The notes under the pieces are model-generated. The model did not search any database, was not told the origin of the DNA, and saw only the letters and a program-made list of their open reading frames with translations. This document shows, in pieces, positions 45,288-55,597 of a DNA stretch of 64,000 nt. Origin of the DNA: Marinomonas colpomeniae (GTDB taxonomy: Bacteria > Pseudomonadota > Gammaproteobacteria > Pseudomonadales > Marinomonadaceae); the NCBI RefSeq assembly GCF_014803385.1, contig NZ_JACYFC010000001.1:640136-704135 (forward strand), given 5' to 3'. Position 1 is the stretch's first letter; every line of letters starts with the position of its first letter. Position numbers and translations under genes: made by a program.

Positions 45288-46571
45288 CTAGTGGGAGCGA
45301 GTGTCTGAAGGGAAGGTTTTTAGCTGGTGCGTCACTGCTCTAGCGCCTGGGTCTTGGATAGGAATAACTAAGTGAATAGGTGTGTTTGGTGGCATGTAGG
45401 TAATATCGAGGAAATCTTTGTGTAAATACGCACTAGGTGAAAATAATCTTGCAGCAACTGGCGCACCGTTTAAATCAAAAAATTCCAATGCTATTTTTGG
45501 CATAGGTTGGGAAAAACTGCTGGTGTTGGTGATAATCGCATTCACTAAAAGTGTATTTGGAATGGATGGATGACTTTGTATACGCACATGTTGAGTGGTA
45601 ATGGCGCTAACGTCTTCAAAACCAGGTAGGGCGCAACCAGAGTAAGAACAGATTATTTGGTAAAAGGACCGAAAATTAGGGGAGCGGCTACCTTCATCAA
45701 AAAAATGCATGGCAACTTGGCCAACTAACAAAGCCAGGCCCAGCAATGAGGCAAAAAACCACATCCAAGGGTGATTGCTCTTCGGGCGAGTTGTTGTCTC
45801 ATTTTCTTCTAATAATGGAGCAAGGCTTTCTTGAGCGGATAGTTGCTCGAGAATAGAATGCTGATTTTTTATATCTGATGGACGTGTCTGTTCAGAGGCG
45901 GATTGAGCTAATGACTGCAACGCAACCATGTAGTCTGGTTCTTGTGCTGGCTGTTTTGGCGCTTCTGACTTTGTTTGTTTGGGTTGTGCTGCTTGAGTTG
46001 TAGTTTGTCTAGGCTTAATTGGAGATGTTTTAAGCGCGGCTTCTACTTCAGCCAGTTCTACTTCCCAAGGTGCTAGGTCATCTTGTTTCTGCTGCTCTGT
46101 TCTCGCTTTTCTTTTAGTAGTATCTGGATTATTCGAAGGTGATGTTTTAGGCCCCCCGTTGTCTTGAGTACGAGCTGCGTCTTCAGTTTCTTTGGTTTTT
46201 AGTGTTTTTTGTTCGCCAATAGGAGATAAGTCTTCATCGTCAAACAAGGTATGCAGCCAATCTGGATTAACCGTATCGTCTTCAACAGAAATGCTATTGC
46301 TTGTCGTATTAATACTTTCAGATTCTGCTGCTTTAACCACGGATTCGGTTAATGGTTTGTCGTTAAATGGTTGGGCCAAAGGCTGTTTTTTAGGTGTTAT
46401 AGGTTCTTTTTTTGGAGTCACTTTTTCTGTGTTGTTAGGCGTTTTGCTTGCATCGAATATATGAAAACACTGGCCACAGCGTACTTTGCCTTTGGCCATG
46501 CTTAATACTTCCTCGCTGACACGAAATGCAGTTGAACATTTTGGGCAACGTGTAATTAAGCTATCGGCCAT
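45288..46571 (-). CDS. DUF3426 zinc-ribbon membrane protein
   Basis: 427 residues. The N-terminal MJ0042-type zinc ribbon has two CxxC pairs (CPKC at 9-12, CGQC at 32-35). A long low-complexity linker rich in T, Q, P and K follows (about 45-265), then one transmembrane helix near 275-293 and a C-terminal DUF3426 domain about 300-427. The usual neighbour is prmA or dusB-fis, as here. Cellular role unknown. Confidence 0.88.
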   Translation of the reverse strand: MADSLITRCPKCSTAFRVSEEVLSMAKGKVRCGQCFHIFDASKTPNNTEKVTPKKEPITPKKQPLAQPFNDKPLTESVVKAAESESINTTSNSISVEDDTVNPDWLHTLFDDEDLSPIGEQKTLKTKETEDAARTQDNGGPKTSPSNNPDTTKRKARTEQQKQDDLAPWEVELAEVEAALKTSPIKPRQTTTQAAQPKQTKSEAPKQPAQEPDYMVALQSLAQSASEQTRPSDIKNQHSILEQLSAQESLAPLLEENETTTRPKSNHPWMWFFASLLGLALLVGQVAMHFFDEGSRSPNFRSFYQIICSYSGCALPGFEDVSAITTQHVRIQSHPSIPNTLLVNAIITNTSSFSQPMPKIALEFFDLNGAPVAARLFSPSAYLHKDFLDITYMPPNTPIHLVIPIQDPGARAVTHQLKTFPSDTRSH

Positions 46572-46639
46572 GAGCTAGTATCTTCCTATTAAAAACTGTA
46601 CTAAATGTGTGAGTGAGTGCTTTTGTATATTTATAAGCG

Positions 46640-47530
46640 TTATGCGTGCTTAGTACCAACAATACGAACCCATTCTTCGCGCTCTGTTATGGCGTCAATG
46701 GTAAACCACTCTTGGTAAGCGTGAATCACTTCTTCTGCTTGATTAGCAAGAATACCTGAAAGTGCTAACTGACCGCCCGTCTTAACCAAGGCTGAAATGG
46801 TTGGTGCTAAATGAGCAAGTGGACCCGCAAGGATATTTGCGACCACAATATCTGCCTGTAAGTCAGACTCATAAGGCGGTAGTTTTACTTCAATACGGCT
46901 TGGATCAATTTTGTTGCGTTCTGCATTGGCTTCTGTTGCTTGAACAGCCTGAGGGTCTATATCGATACCAACCATATTGGTTGCACCAAGTAATAAACCT
47001 GCAATACCAAGAATGCCAGAACCACAACCATAATCGATGATGGTTTTGTCTTGGCAATCAATACTGTCTAGCCACTGTAAGCATAAGGCAGTGGTTGGAT
47101 GAGTGCCTGTGCCAAAAGCTAAACCTGGGTCAAGCATCAGCGTAACCGCTTTAGGGTCTGGTACTTCGCGCCAGCTTGGACATACCCAAAGGCGCTCACC
47201 AAATTGAATAGGATGATAGCTGTCCATCCATTCTCTTTCCCAATCTTTGTCTTCTAATATTTCGATTTTTAAATCAATCTCTGATTCACCAATAGAGGCG
47301 GCTTTATGCTCAAGTAAAGGACGAACGGCTTCGACATCTGTATCGGCCTCGAATAGACCTGTGACCTTAGTATTCTTCCAGAGTGGTGTGGTGTTCAACT
47401 CTGGTTCGTATACTGGGTCATCATGAACATCTTCAAAAGTAACAACCATAGCACCGCATTCTAGAAGTGTATCTTCAAAAGCGGGAACATGATCAGGAGT
47501 AGTGTGGATACATATTTGAAGCCAAGGCAT
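46640..47530 (-). CDS. prmA: Ribosomal protein L11 methyltransferase
   Basis: PrmA, about 296 residues, trimethylates L11. N-terminal substrate-binding domain, then a Rossmann fold with LDPGLAFGTGTHPTT and DYGCGSGILGIAG. I start at the ATG at 47530, giving the standard MPW opening; the longer frame uses a TTG at 47554. Confidence 0.95.
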   Translation of the reverse strand: MPWLQICIHTTPDHVPAFEDTLLECGAMVVTFEDVHDDPVYEPELNTTPLWKNTKVTGLFEADTDVEAVRPLLEHKAASIGESEIDLKIEILEDKDWEREWMDSYHPIQFGERLWVCPSWREVPDPKAVTLMLDPGLAFGTGTHPTTALCLQWLDSIDCQDKTIIDYGCGSGILGIAGLLLGATNMVGIDIDPQAVQATEANAERNKIDPSRIEVKLPPYESDLQADIVVANILAGPLAHLAPTISALVKTGGQLALSGILANQAEEVIHAYQEWFTIDAITEREEWVRIVGTKHA

Positions 47531-47604
47531 AAAGTGGAGTCCAACAGTTAACAAACATGAATAGGATAACGAAGCTTGGCGTGAGAGGCGAGAGGAAAAT
47601 GATG

Positions 47605-47635
47605 ACCCCTAGTGATTTATATTATCACCAGGGGT
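47605..47635 (-). terminator. Hairpin terminator after accC
   Basis: ACCCCT-GTGAT arms at 47605-47616 and 47624-47635 pair with one mismatch. Only a weak T-rich tail follows on the minus strand. It lies between the accC stop and prmA. Confidence 0.55.
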
Positions 47636-47647
47636 AAAACTACCGTC

Positions 47648-48988
47648 TTATAGACCGAGTTTTTTCTCCAAGTAGTGGATATTTACACCACCAGCAATGA
47701 AGTTAGTATCATTTACTAATTCTTTTTGAAGTTCAATGTTGGTTTTAATACCATCAATGAAGGTTTCATCTAATGCGCCTGAAAGACGTTTTAGAGCAGC
47801 GGTTCTGTCTGGTGCATGGCAAATGATTTTAGCAATCATTGAGTCATACGTTGGCGGAACTGTATAACCACTGTACAGGTGAGAGTCAACACGAACACCC
47901 ATACCACCTGGCGCATGGAAATAATCCACTTTACCTGGGCAAGGCATGAAGGTTTTAGAGTCTTCCGCGTTGATACGAGACTCAACAGCGTGACCATTCA
48001 GTTTGATGTCTTCTTGTTTCATTGACAATGGCAAGCCGCTTGCAATGCGAAGTTGCTCTTTTACGATATCAACACCCGTTACCATTTCAGTAACTGGATG
48101 TTCTACTTGAACACGAGTATTCATTTCGATGAAGTAAAATCCACCATCTTCGTATAAAAATTCAAACGTACCAGCACCGCGGTAGTTAATCTTAATACAA
48201 GCATCAACACAGGCTTTAAAACATGCTTGTCGAGATGTCTCGTCTAGCATTGGTGCTGGCGCTTCTTCTAATACTTTTTGGTGGCGACGTTGCAAAGAAC
48301 AATCACGGTCGTATAAATGTACCGCGTTGCCTTGACCGTCAGCCAATACTTGAACTTCAACATGACGAGGGTTTTGTAGGAATTTTTCCATGTAAACCGT
48401 GCTATCACCGAAGTAAGAGCCCGCTTCAGACTGTGTAATGCTGATTGATTTTAGTAGGCTGCCTTCGTTGTGAACAACGCGCATACCACGGCCACCGCCA
48501 CCTGCAGCGGCTTTAATGATAACCGGAAAACCGATTTCATGAGCAATTCGTATACATTCAGCTGGATCTGTTGGAACAGGGCCATTTGAACCAGGAACGG
48601 TAGGAACGCCAGCTTCTTTCATTGCTTTAATTGCAGAAACTTTATCACCCATAAGGCGAATTGTTTCGGCTTTAGGGCCAATGAAAGCAAAGCCTGAATT
48701 TTCAACTTGTTCAGCAAAGTCTGCGTTTTCCGCAAGGAAACCGTAGCCTGGGTGTATCGCAGAGGTGTCTGTTAATTCTGCAGCACTAATGATCGCTGGA
48801 ATATTCAGGTAACTTTGTGCTGAAGGATTTGGACCTATGCAGATAGATTCGTCTGCAAGGCGTACATGTAGTAAGTCGCGGTCAACTTTAGAGTGAACAG
48901 CAACGGTTTTGATACCAAGTTCTTTACACGCACGTAAAATACGTAGCGCGATTTCGCCTCGGTTAGCAATCAATACCTTATCGAGCAT
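47648..48988 (-). CDS. accC: Biotin carboxylase subunit of acetyl-CoA carboxylase
   Basis: AccC, 446 residues, ATP-dependent carboxylation of biotin on AccB. Biotin carboxylase N-domain ([19 protein letters not shown]), ATP-grasp with the glycine-rich loop [13 protein letters not shown], and the [14 protein letters not shown] metal/bicarbonate site are all present. It follows accB by 23 bp; they are one operon. Confidence 0.97.
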   Translation of the reverse strand: MLDKVLIANRGEIALRILRACKELGIKTVAVHSKVDRDLLHVRLADESICIGPNPSAQSYLNIPAIISAAELTDTSAIHPGYGFLAENADFAEQVENSGFAFIGPKAETIRLMGDKVSAIKAMKEAGVPTVPGSNGPVPTDPAECIRIAHEIGFPVIIKAAAGGGGRGMRVVHNEGSLLKSISITQSEAGSYFGDSTVYMEKFLQNPRHVEVQVLADGQGNAVHLYDRDCSLQRRHQKVLEEAPAPMLDETSRQACFKACVDACIKINYRGAGTFEFLYEDGGFYFIEMNTRVQVEHPVTEMVTGVDIVKEQLRIASGLPLSMKQEDIKLNGHAVESRINAEDSKTFMPCPGKVDYFHAPGGMGVRVDSHLYSGYTVPPTYDSMIAKIICHAPDRTAALKRLSGALDETFIDGIKTNIELQKELVNDTNFIAGGVNIHYLEKKLGL

Positions 48989-49011
48989 GATGAAACCTAT
49001 TGTTTGGGTTA

Positions 49012-49452
49012 TTAAATGATAGTAACAAGTGGTTGATCAAATTCAACTGGCTCGCCGTCTTCAACTAGAATTGCGCCAATTGTGCCAGATTTGTCGGCTT
49101 CAATTTGGTTCATCATTTTCATTGCTTCAACGATACAAATTGTATCGCCAGCATTTACTTTCTGGCCTACTTCGATGAAAGACTTAGCGCCTGGCGCTGA
49201 AGACTTGTAGTAAGTACCAACCATTGGTGAGTTAATCACGTGCCCAGCAATTACTGCTGGTGCTTCTGGAGCAGCGGAAGCAACAGGTGCTGCGGCAACA
49301 GGAGCAGCCATCACAGGGGCAGCCATTTGTGCCATCACAGGGGCACCACCACGGCTAATACGAACAGCTTCCTCGCCTTCTTTAATTTCGATCTCGTAAA
49401 CGTTAGATTCTTCTAAAAGTTCGATTAGCTTTTTAATTTTACGAATGTCCAT
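49012..49452 (-). CDS. accB: Biotin carboxyl carrier protein of acetyl-CoA carboxylase
   Basis: AccB, about 146 residues from the ATG at 49452 (AGAAGAGA upstream). N-terminal [16 protein letters not shown] helix, an Ala/Pro/Val-rich flexible linker (about 40-70), and the C-terminal biotinyl domain with the biotin lysine in [11 protein letters not shown] longer frame from 49497 is rejected on ribosome site and family length. Confidence 0.96.
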   Translation of the reverse strand: MDIRKIKKLIELLEESNVYEIEIKEGEEAVRISRGGAPVMAQMAAPVMAAPVAAAPVASAAPEAPAVIAGHVINSPMVGTYYKSSAPGAKSFIEVGQKVNAGDTICIVEAMKMMNQIEADKSGTIGAILVEDGEPVEFDQPLVTII

Positions 49453-49701
49453 GATTAATCTCTTCTGTCTGTATTTGTGGTTCAGTGATGATGACATTCA
49501 CTGAATATAATAAAATTGGTATCTAGCTCTAAAAGTGTATTTAGGGCTCAGCTTTTATAAAGCATACAAATATAAAAGCATGTAGCAGGAAATTATCGAT
49601 AAAAAGCGGGATATTGTCCAGTTATGCGGCAAAAAAACCTAAAAATGTTTGTGATGGTCTTTTTTTAATCTCTAGTAAACTCACTGAGAAGTTAAGAAGT
49701 A

Positions 49702-51543
49702 TTACTCATTGATAATAAAGTTTAAGCGTTCAATAATATCTGCTTTTGTTGGTTCTCCCATAAGCGTCAAAGACTGCCTTTCTTTGCCTTGAGCGTCTAA
49801 AAAGATCAATGATGGAGGTCCAAATAGATTGAATTTTTTCATCAAAGCTTTGTTCTCAGCCGAGTTTTCTGTCACATCAACTCTGATTAGTTGTACTTTA
49901 CTAATCATAGGTTGTATCTCAGGTGATACAAACATAGCTTCTACTTCCTTGCAGCTAATGCACCAGTCAGCGTATAAATCCAGCATAACTGGACGACCAT
50001 CTTGATTAGCCACTATGTTATTAAGCTCACTTAAACTTTTGATACTCGCATCAAAGGTGGCTGTTTCTTTTACGGTACCGTTAGTAGATGTCGTCGAAAG
50101 TGACATCTTTAATGGATGTAGTAAGGATGTATTGCCCATAGTCCCACCTAAAAACTCCACGGTACCCACAAGGAAGAACCCCATAGCTAAAAACCAACGA
50201 ATAGGGTGAGAAGTATCTTGAGAAGCTCGATGAATGAAATAGCTGCTAATCGCGATCGCTAAAAGGCCCCATAAATACAAATGCGTATTCTCTGGTAACC
50301 AGCGTGTCACTAACCAAATAGAGACGGCTATTAAACCAAATCCCATCAAGTTCTTAATATCTTGTAACCATTCTCCATTTTTAGGTAATACTCTAGGGCC
50401 AAAAAGCCCGACGAGTAACAAGGGAACTCCCATGCCCAATGCCATGATGAATAGCATCATAGCGCCATACCAGGCATTACCTTGTCCACTTATGTAAAGC
50501 AGTGTGCCTGCCAATGGCGCAGATACACAAGGTGACACGATTAAAGTAGATAAAACACCCGCTAGGAAAACACTTCCACTTGTACGCCAAACTGAATTGG
50601 AGTGATTCGTCGATGTCTGCAGTCTTTGTTGCCAAGACGAAGGGAGTTTGAGTTCATAAACGCCGAACATAGCCAGCGATAGTAGAAGGAAAATTACCGC
50701 ACTAACGGCTAGTAAAATAGGGTTCTGTAATTGCGCCTGTAAATTAAGCTGAGTACCAAAAATACCAACCAAACCACCAATGGCCGCGTAAGTGAATGCC
50801 ATCGCAAGTACATAAACTAAACTGTAGTAAAATGCCCCTGTTTTTGAGCTGCGCGTACCTACTACAATTGCGCTAACAATAGGCACCATAGGTAATACAC
50901 AAGGCGTGAGAGAGAGTAATAGCCCTAAACCAAACAGTACAACTAATGCTGTCCAAGGGCTGCTAGATTCAAGAAGCAGGCTGACAGACTGAGATTCAGA
51001 AGGTGCAATACTATTTATTGACGGATTTGTAATACTAGCACTGCTTACATTCGTAGACTGAGATTGCGCCCCAAGATCAGGTGAAGACAAAAGCGGAACA
51101 GTAAAATTAATTTGTACTTTTTGTGGTGCATAACACAATCCTGCATCCGCACACCCTTGAAAACCTAGAGTCGCGTTTACTTTCGTTCCTGCAGGAAGAT
51201 TAATGTCATAATAAATAGGTAAGGTGATTTTGTTGCGATAGGTTGTCACTTCTCCAAAATAAGGATCTTGTTTGGTTTCACCTTGAGGGAAAGGTGAAAA
51301 GTGTAATTTCTCTGCGTCTTTACCAGACAAATTAAATTGTTCTTGGTATAAATAGTAACCATCATGAATTTGCCATTCTGCGATAAGTTTACCGTCTTGC
51401 GGTTCAGACACAAAAAGCTGGAACGCTTGCTCGACAGGTAAAAAGTCAGGCTTAGTTAAGTTGGACGTTGGGGCAAACGTGAATGCCATAGAAATATTTT
51501 GGAACAAAAGCAAAAATAACAGAACAAATAAGCGCATAAACAT
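49702..51543 (-). CDS. dsbD: Thiol:disulfide interchange protein DsbD
   Basis: DsbD, about 613 residues, carries electrons from thioredoxin across the inner membrane to periplasmic DsbC-type partners. Signal peptide about 1-22; alpha domain with the cysteine pair in GCADAGLCYAP; central domain of eight helices with cysteines in LTPCVLPMVPI and VSPCVSAPLAG; gamma thioredoxin-like domain with WCISCK. All six cysteines are present. The start is at the ATG at 51543; the longest frame begins with TTG two codons earlier. Divergent from the lipoprotein/DUF2333 pair. Confidence 0.95.
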   Translation of the reverse strand: MFMRLFVLLFLLLFQNISMAFTFAPTSNLTKPDFLPVEQAFQLFVSEPQDGKLIAEWQIHDGYYLYQEQFNLSGKDAEKLHFSPFPQGETKQDPYFGEVTTYRNKITLPIYYDINLPAGTKVNATLGFQGCADAGLCYAPQKVQINFTVPLLSSPDLGAQSQSTNVSSASITNPSINSIAPSESQSVSLLLESSSPWTALVVLFGLGLLLSLTPCVLPMVPIVSAIVVGTRSSKTGAFYYSLVYVLAMAFTYAAIGGLVGIFGTQLNLQAQLQNPILLAVSAVIFLLLSLAMFGVYELKLPSSWQQRLQTSTNHSNSVWRTSGSVFLAGVLSTLIVSPCVSAPLAGTLLYISGQGNAWYGAMMLFIMALGMGVPLLLVGLFGPRVLPKNGEWLQDIKNLMGFGLIAVSIWLVTRWLPENTHLYLWGLLAIAISSYFIHRASQDTSHPIRWFLAMGFFLVGTVEFLGGTMGNTSLLHPLKMSLSTTSTNGTVKETATFDASIKSLSELNNIVANQDGRPVMLDLYADWCISCKEVEAMFVSPEIQPMISKVQLIRVDVTENSAENKALMKKFNLFGPPSLIFLDAQGKERQSLTLMGEPTKADIIERLNFIINE

Positions 51544-51656
51544 CTTCAATCAAGTTGAACGTGTAGGTTTAAAATAAGTAAACCATATTTCATCACGTTA
51601 GGTAGAAGGTGTAGACTACCAATCCACCTTAAAGTTGCCAATCGCAAGGGGACAAA

Positions 51657-52460
51657 TTGAATAAAAATCTATTTTCTTTTCTATTTTCTGTGTTTTTTAT
51701 TACAGGATGTGGGTGGAGTAACTCTCCGTCTGCCGGAAATACAACCTCATTAGAGACAGTAGAAGTAACTAAGAGTGCTGAAAATGGTCGTGATGGTGCA
51801 ACAGCGATAAAACCTTCAGAGCCTAAAGTTCTGGTATTGTCTGCATCAGAGAAAATAACACAAAGTCTTATTATAAGAGGTCAACAAGCTTTTGCAGAGG
51901 AGCGTTTTTTAACGCCCGTAGAAGATAATGCCAACCTGTATTTTCAGGCGGCATTAGGTAGAGAACCTGGCAATTTTGAGGCAACTCAAGGTATTGCTAA
52001 CATAGTTGAAACTTATACCAACTGGGCTTGGCGTGCTGTACTTAGCCGCGATTATGTCAAAGCCTCTCGCTATTTAGATTCAGCTCGTTCTGTTAACCCT
52101 CAAGATCCACTAATCATTGAAGTAGACGCTCGAATAGAAGATCTGAAAACAAAACGTAAAAACGAGGCCATTTATAGCTCAAAAAAATCTGTTGAGGGAG
52201 CAGGGCAAGCAGTCTTCAATAAAGATAAGTATTTTTTACCAAAAACACTGTTTAGTTTGCCCGAAGAAGAGATAATTAAAGAGATTCAGCCTATCATAGA
52301 TGAAGTGGCTAAAACGGAGCGATCAATCGCAATACATTGGCCAAATGACAAAGAAGCACGTTTGATTTATCAAATTATTAACAGCCGTGTTACAGAATTC
52401 CGTGTACGTGCGATGACACTAGGTCGCGCAGACTATATGGTAGAATTACAACAAGATTAA
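51657..52460 (+). CDS. Putative lipoprotein with TPR-like region
   Basis: 267 residues, TTG start with a strong AAGGGG site. Lipobox FITGC (cysteine 18) follows a hydrophobic signal, so it should be a lipoprotein; the next residues (Gly-Trp) do not show the Asp+2 retention signal, so outer membrane is likely. The middle (about 80-165) looks alpha-helical and TPR-like (EATQGIANIVETY, then DPLIIEVDARIEDLK). Not a family I can name. It precedes a DUF2333 gene by 12 bp. Confidence 0.7.
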   Translation: MNKNLFSFLFSVFFITGCGWSNSPSAGNTTSLETVEVTKSAENGRDGATAIKPSEPKVLVLSASEKITQSLIIRGQQAFAEERFLTPVEDNANLYFQAALGREPGNFEATQGIANIVETYTNWAWRAVLSRDYVKASRYLDSARSVNPQDPLIIEVDARIEDLKTKRKNEAIYSSKKSVEGAGQAVFNKDKYFLPKTLFSLPEEEIIKEIQPIIDEVAKTERSIAIHWPNDKEARLIYQIINSRVTEFRVRAMTLGRADYMVELQQD

Positions 52461-52472
52461 GGTAGGTCAATA

Positions 52473-53486
52473 ATGTCATGGTTAGCCGATAAATTAGAAC
52501 GTTTAAAAGCAAGTGTTAACTTGTCAGGACTTTGGAAAATTATCGTTTCTATTGTTGTTGTAGCGGGCGTGTTATTAACCTTTTTAGGTATGTACTGGAG
52601 CAATGAGCCAGATCAATTTGATGTGGTAGCAACCGCAAAAGAAAAAGCCACAGAAAAAGGCTATTTAAACAACAGCAAAAAATTGGTTGTTGGTTATACA
52701 ACCGCAAGCACACTCCATTCAATTGTCGGAACATTATTAGATAAACCAGGCGGCTTTACTAACAATGATGTAATGCCACCGGGTATCTTTATGGACAATA
52801 TGCCTTCTTGGGAGTTTGGCGTTTTAGTTCAGGCTCGTGATTTGGCAAGATCCTTTCGTAAAGAATTTAGCCGTTCTCAGTCTCAGTCCACTGAAGATGT
52901 TAATTTGAAAATAGCAGAGCCTCAATTTAATTTTGATAATAACAGTTGGGCATTACCTTCTAGTGAGAGTGAATACCGTCGCGGTAATAATGAACTGATG
53001 GAATACCTTGATCGACTAGCGGTATCTGACGCGCAATTTTATGCTCGTGCAGATAATCTTTCTGATTGGTTGTCTGATGTGAGTACTCGTTTAGGTAGTT
53101 TATCTCAGCGCTTATCTGCTAGTGTTATCGAAGAGGAAGGAGGAGACGATCAACAAATAGATGGCGACAGCCGTTATGTTCGTACACCTTGGTTAGAAGT
53201 CGATAATGTATTTTATGAGGCGCGAGGTACAAGCTGGGCACTAATTCACATGCTACGAGCAATAGAAGTCGATTTTATTTTTACTCTTCAAGATAAAAAT
53301 GCATTGGTCAGCTTGCGCCAAATTATTCGTGAGTTAGAAGCAACGCAAGAAACGGTTTGGGCCCCAATGATATTAAATGGCAGTGGCTTTGGTGTTTTAG
53401 CTAATCACTCTTTGGTTATGGCGTCCTATATTGCCCGCGCAAATACAGCAATTATCGATTTACGTAGTCTACTTGAACAAGGCTAG
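52473..53486 (+). CDS. DUF2333 inner-membrane protein
   Basis: 337 residues, with one N-terminal transmembrane helix (about 21-43) and a periplasmic domain. Blocks such as GIFMDNMPSWEFGVLVQARDLAR and RGNNELMEYLDRL are typical of DUF2333. The family is uncharacterised and common in marine gammaproteobacteria. Cotranscribed with the lipoprotein gene (12-bp gap), so the two probably form an envelope pair. Confidence 0.85.
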   Translation: MSWLADKLERLKASVNLSGLWKIIVSIVVVAGVLLTFLGMYWSNEPDQFDVVATAKEKATEKGYLNNSKKLVVGYTTASTLHSIVGTLLDKPGGFTNNDVMPPGIFMDNMPSWEFGVLVQARDLARSFRKEFSRSQSQSTEDVNLKIAEPQFNFDNNSWALPSSESEYRRGNNELMEYLDRLAVSDAQFYARADNLSDWLSDVSTRLGSLSQRLSASVIEEEGGDDQQIDGDSRYVRTPWLEVDNVFYEARGTSWALIHMLRAIEVDFIFTLQDKNALVSLRQIIRELEATQETVWAPMILNGSGFGVLANHSLVMASYIARANTAIIDLRSLLEQG

Positions 53487-53514
53487 TAATAGTATAATGA
53501 AACAGGATAATAAT

Positions 53515-54003
53515 ATGGGGAGTATTCGTACCGCGGTACTCGACGATGCTCCTCATATTTTTGCCATATTTCAACAACGAAACGCTTTCGAACAAACGAT
53601 CAGGCAATACCAAGGTATTGGCTTGGTTGATGTCATCGAATGGATCGAAACCACCACAGATAAACATCCTTTTTTAGTCATTGAATATCAAGGTGACGTC
53701 ATTGCTTGGTGCTCTATAGAACCTTTCTACGGTTTGCCTGCTTTTGATAGTGCATCCGAAATTAGCCTTTATGTTTCACCCGCCTACCATAGCCAAGGCT
53801 TAGGCCGAAAATTCCTCTCTCATATAGAAAACCATCGTATGGATATTGGCTTTAGTCATCTGGTTGCTTATGTCTACGAAAGTAACAAGAGAAGCCAAGG
53901 TTTCTTTACTCGACAAGGGTTTGAGTTGTGGGGAGTGCTACCAAATATCGCTCAGGAGGAATATATCACAGAAGATGTGCTTCTTCTTGGGCGAGAGTTT
54001 TAG
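53515..54003 (+). CDS. GNAT-family N-acetyltransferase
   Basis: 163 residues from the ATG at 53515 (AGGA eight bases upstream). The acetyl-CoA motif A is visible as LYVSPAYHSQGLGRKFL, with a VYESNKRSQGFFTRQGF motif B. It looks like the phosphinothricin acetyltransferase-like branch; the true substrate is unknown. A longer frame from 53431 overlaps the DUF2333 gene and is rejected. Confidence 0.82.
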   Translation: MGSIRTAVLDDAPHIFAIFQQRNAFEQTIRQYQGIGLVDVIEWIETTTDKHPFLVIEYQGDVIAWCSIEPFYGLPAFDSASEISLYVSPAYHSQGLGRKFLSHIENHRMDIGFSHLVAYVYESNKRSQGFFTRQGFELWGVLPNIAQEEYITEDVLLLGREF

Positions 54004-54255
54004 CATTTTCTAATTTCTTCTTCTTACACCTTTTTTGATTTTGGTATCAGCTTTTATTGCTTAGCACAAACTGAATTTCCTTGCTCGGCATTATCGTTTG
54101 ACCTTGCTCGGCATTATCGTTTGACCTCGCTCTAGGAATTCTCTTTGCGATAATTGATTCTGGAGTTTTTATCTGCCTAAATGAAGTGAGAGCTCATTTC
54201 GACGAAAGCGGTTTACCAAGTTCATGGAGATGCTTTTACAGGAAAAGAAACCGAC
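54004..54255. other. Intergenic region with tandem repeat
   Basis: A 252-bp spacer between converging genes. No ORF with coding character. It holds the 23-bp tandem duplication listed separately; otherwise nothing recognisable. Confidence 0.4.
54081..54126. repeat. Two-copy 23-bp tandem repeat
   Basis: The unit starting TTGCTCGGCATTATCGTTTG occurs twice in perfect tandem (54081-54103, 54104-54126). A third, degraded start (TCGCTC) follows. No gene function is apparent. Confidence 0.9.
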
Positions 54256-55476
54256 TTAGATTTCTTTATTGTTAGAGTGCTGGATATAAGAAACTAAGTT
54301 TCTACCATTTCTCTTTGATTGATACATGGCTTCATCGACGTCTTTAATTAATGTATGTAGGTTTAACTCTTCAATATCAGTGAAGGTGCCGACACCAATG
54401 CTGATGGTGATATGTAGCTTACCTGCACAGGTTTGAATTGAGGCTTTTTCAACTATCCTCCTTAAATTTTCCGCAACCGTTTTACTGCCTATTGCATTGG
54501 TATTCGGCAATAAAACAATGAACTCTTCACCGCCATAGCGCCCCAAGATATCTGACTCACGTAATCTATTATTTATTATCTTCGATAACTCTATGAGTAC
54601 ATCGTCTCCTGCTTGGTGACCATGCGTGTCATTAATATTTTTAAAATGGTCTATATCAAACATGATAAGTGAGTAGTCGATGTGAGACTCTTCATGTTTT
54701 TCAATTGCTTGCTTGATACTAAAATCCATACTTTCACGATTGAGCAGTTTTGTAAGACTATCTTGGCTCGCTAGGTTAAATAGATTTTCTTGATAACCTG
54801 TTTGTGTTTTACGCAATTTATCTAATATGAAGCTCATAATGATAATTAGCGTGATGCTAACAATAGATGAGAAAATGAACATGATAGTGATGTTGTTGAT
54901 AAGAAAATTTGTTTTTTCTTTACGTAGATTAAGGTCGTAATAAACTTCTAAAACACCAATGAATGCACCTTTTTCCATAATAGGAATATACACTTCAGCA
55001 AAGTAGTGTGGTTTCGTTTCTGGATTGATTTCCCTATAGGATGTCGTAATAAAGGAGTTGCCTTTAGCTAGATTCGCTTTGAAATAGGGTTTGGTATTGA
55101 CTGTTCCGACTTCACTTTTGATGGTTGAAAAAATCACTTTTCCTTCTGAATTGAAAAATTTTATTTTCCATAGCTCAAAATAATGCACGGCATCGTTGAG
55201 GAATTCTCTTTCTTCTGGTGTGATGTTGAACTCATCGCTTTTAAATTTTTCTGTTAAGGAGGTGGTTTCTTTATTTTTTAGAAAAATTGCATGAGTAATG
55301 TATTTTGTCACTCTTTCAGCATCGTTTTCTGCACTTTGCAAAATTATCTTTTCAAATGATGGGCTGATGTATTGCTGATGTAATATAGGAAAGACAATCG
55401 CTATAAAAATAACAGTAGCCTGCATAAGGCGAATAATGATTTTGGAAAGTTTGAAATAATTTTGATTCAGCTGCAT
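54256..55476 (-). CDS. Membrane diguanylate cyclase (GGDEF)
   Basis: 406 residues. Transmembrane helices near 15-33 and 193-219 bracket a periplasmic Cache-like sensor (about 40-190). The C-terminal GGDEF domain has an intact active site GGEEF (315-319) and an inhibitory I-site RESD (306-309) exactly five residues upstream. It should make c-di-GMP from GTP with product inhibition. AGGGA precedes the ATG. A Fur-like palindrome and a hairpin lie upstream. Confidence 0.9.
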   Translation of the reverse strand: MQLNQNYFKLSKIIIRLMQATVIFIAIVFPILHQQYISPSFEKIILQSAENDAERVTKYITHAIFLKNKETTSLTEKFKSDEFNITPEEREFLNDAVHYFELWKIKFFNSEGKVIFSTIKSEVGTVNTKPYFKANLAKGNSFITTSYREINPETKPHYFAEVYIPIMEKGAFIGVLEVYYDLNLRKEKTNFLINNITIMFIFSSIVSITLIIIMSFILDKLRKTQTGYQENLFNLASQDSLTKLLNRESMDFSIKQAIEKHEESHIDYSLIMFDIDHFKNINDTHGHQAGDDVLIELSKIINNRLRESDILGRYGGEEFIVLLPNTNAIGSKTVAENLRRIVEKASIQTCAGKLHITISIGVGTFTDIEELNLHTLIKDVDEAMYQSKRNGRNLVSYIQHSNNKEI

Positions 55477-55574
55477 AGATATCCCTAAAATCTATAGAAA
55501 ACACCCTATTCAGTTTCTATGGAATGTAATTGTTTTTTTAAGCTTAGTTTGGAATATCTATAATGCAATATTAA

Positions 55575-55591
55575 TTGAGAATCGTTTTCAA
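55575..55591. promoter_or_regulatory. Candidate Fur-like box
   Basis: TTGAGAATCGTTTTCAA is a near-palindrome resembling the 7-1-7 Fur pattern (TGAGAAT-C-GTTTTCA against TGATAAT-N-ATTATCA), about 100 bp upstream of the cyclase gene. Confidence 0.35.
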
Positions 55592-55597
55592 TGGCTG

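Noticed and set aside
53431-53514. Longer start for the GNAT gene inside the DUF2333 gene
   Set aside because: The ATG at 53515 has the only good ribosome site, and the extension lacks GNAT similarity.
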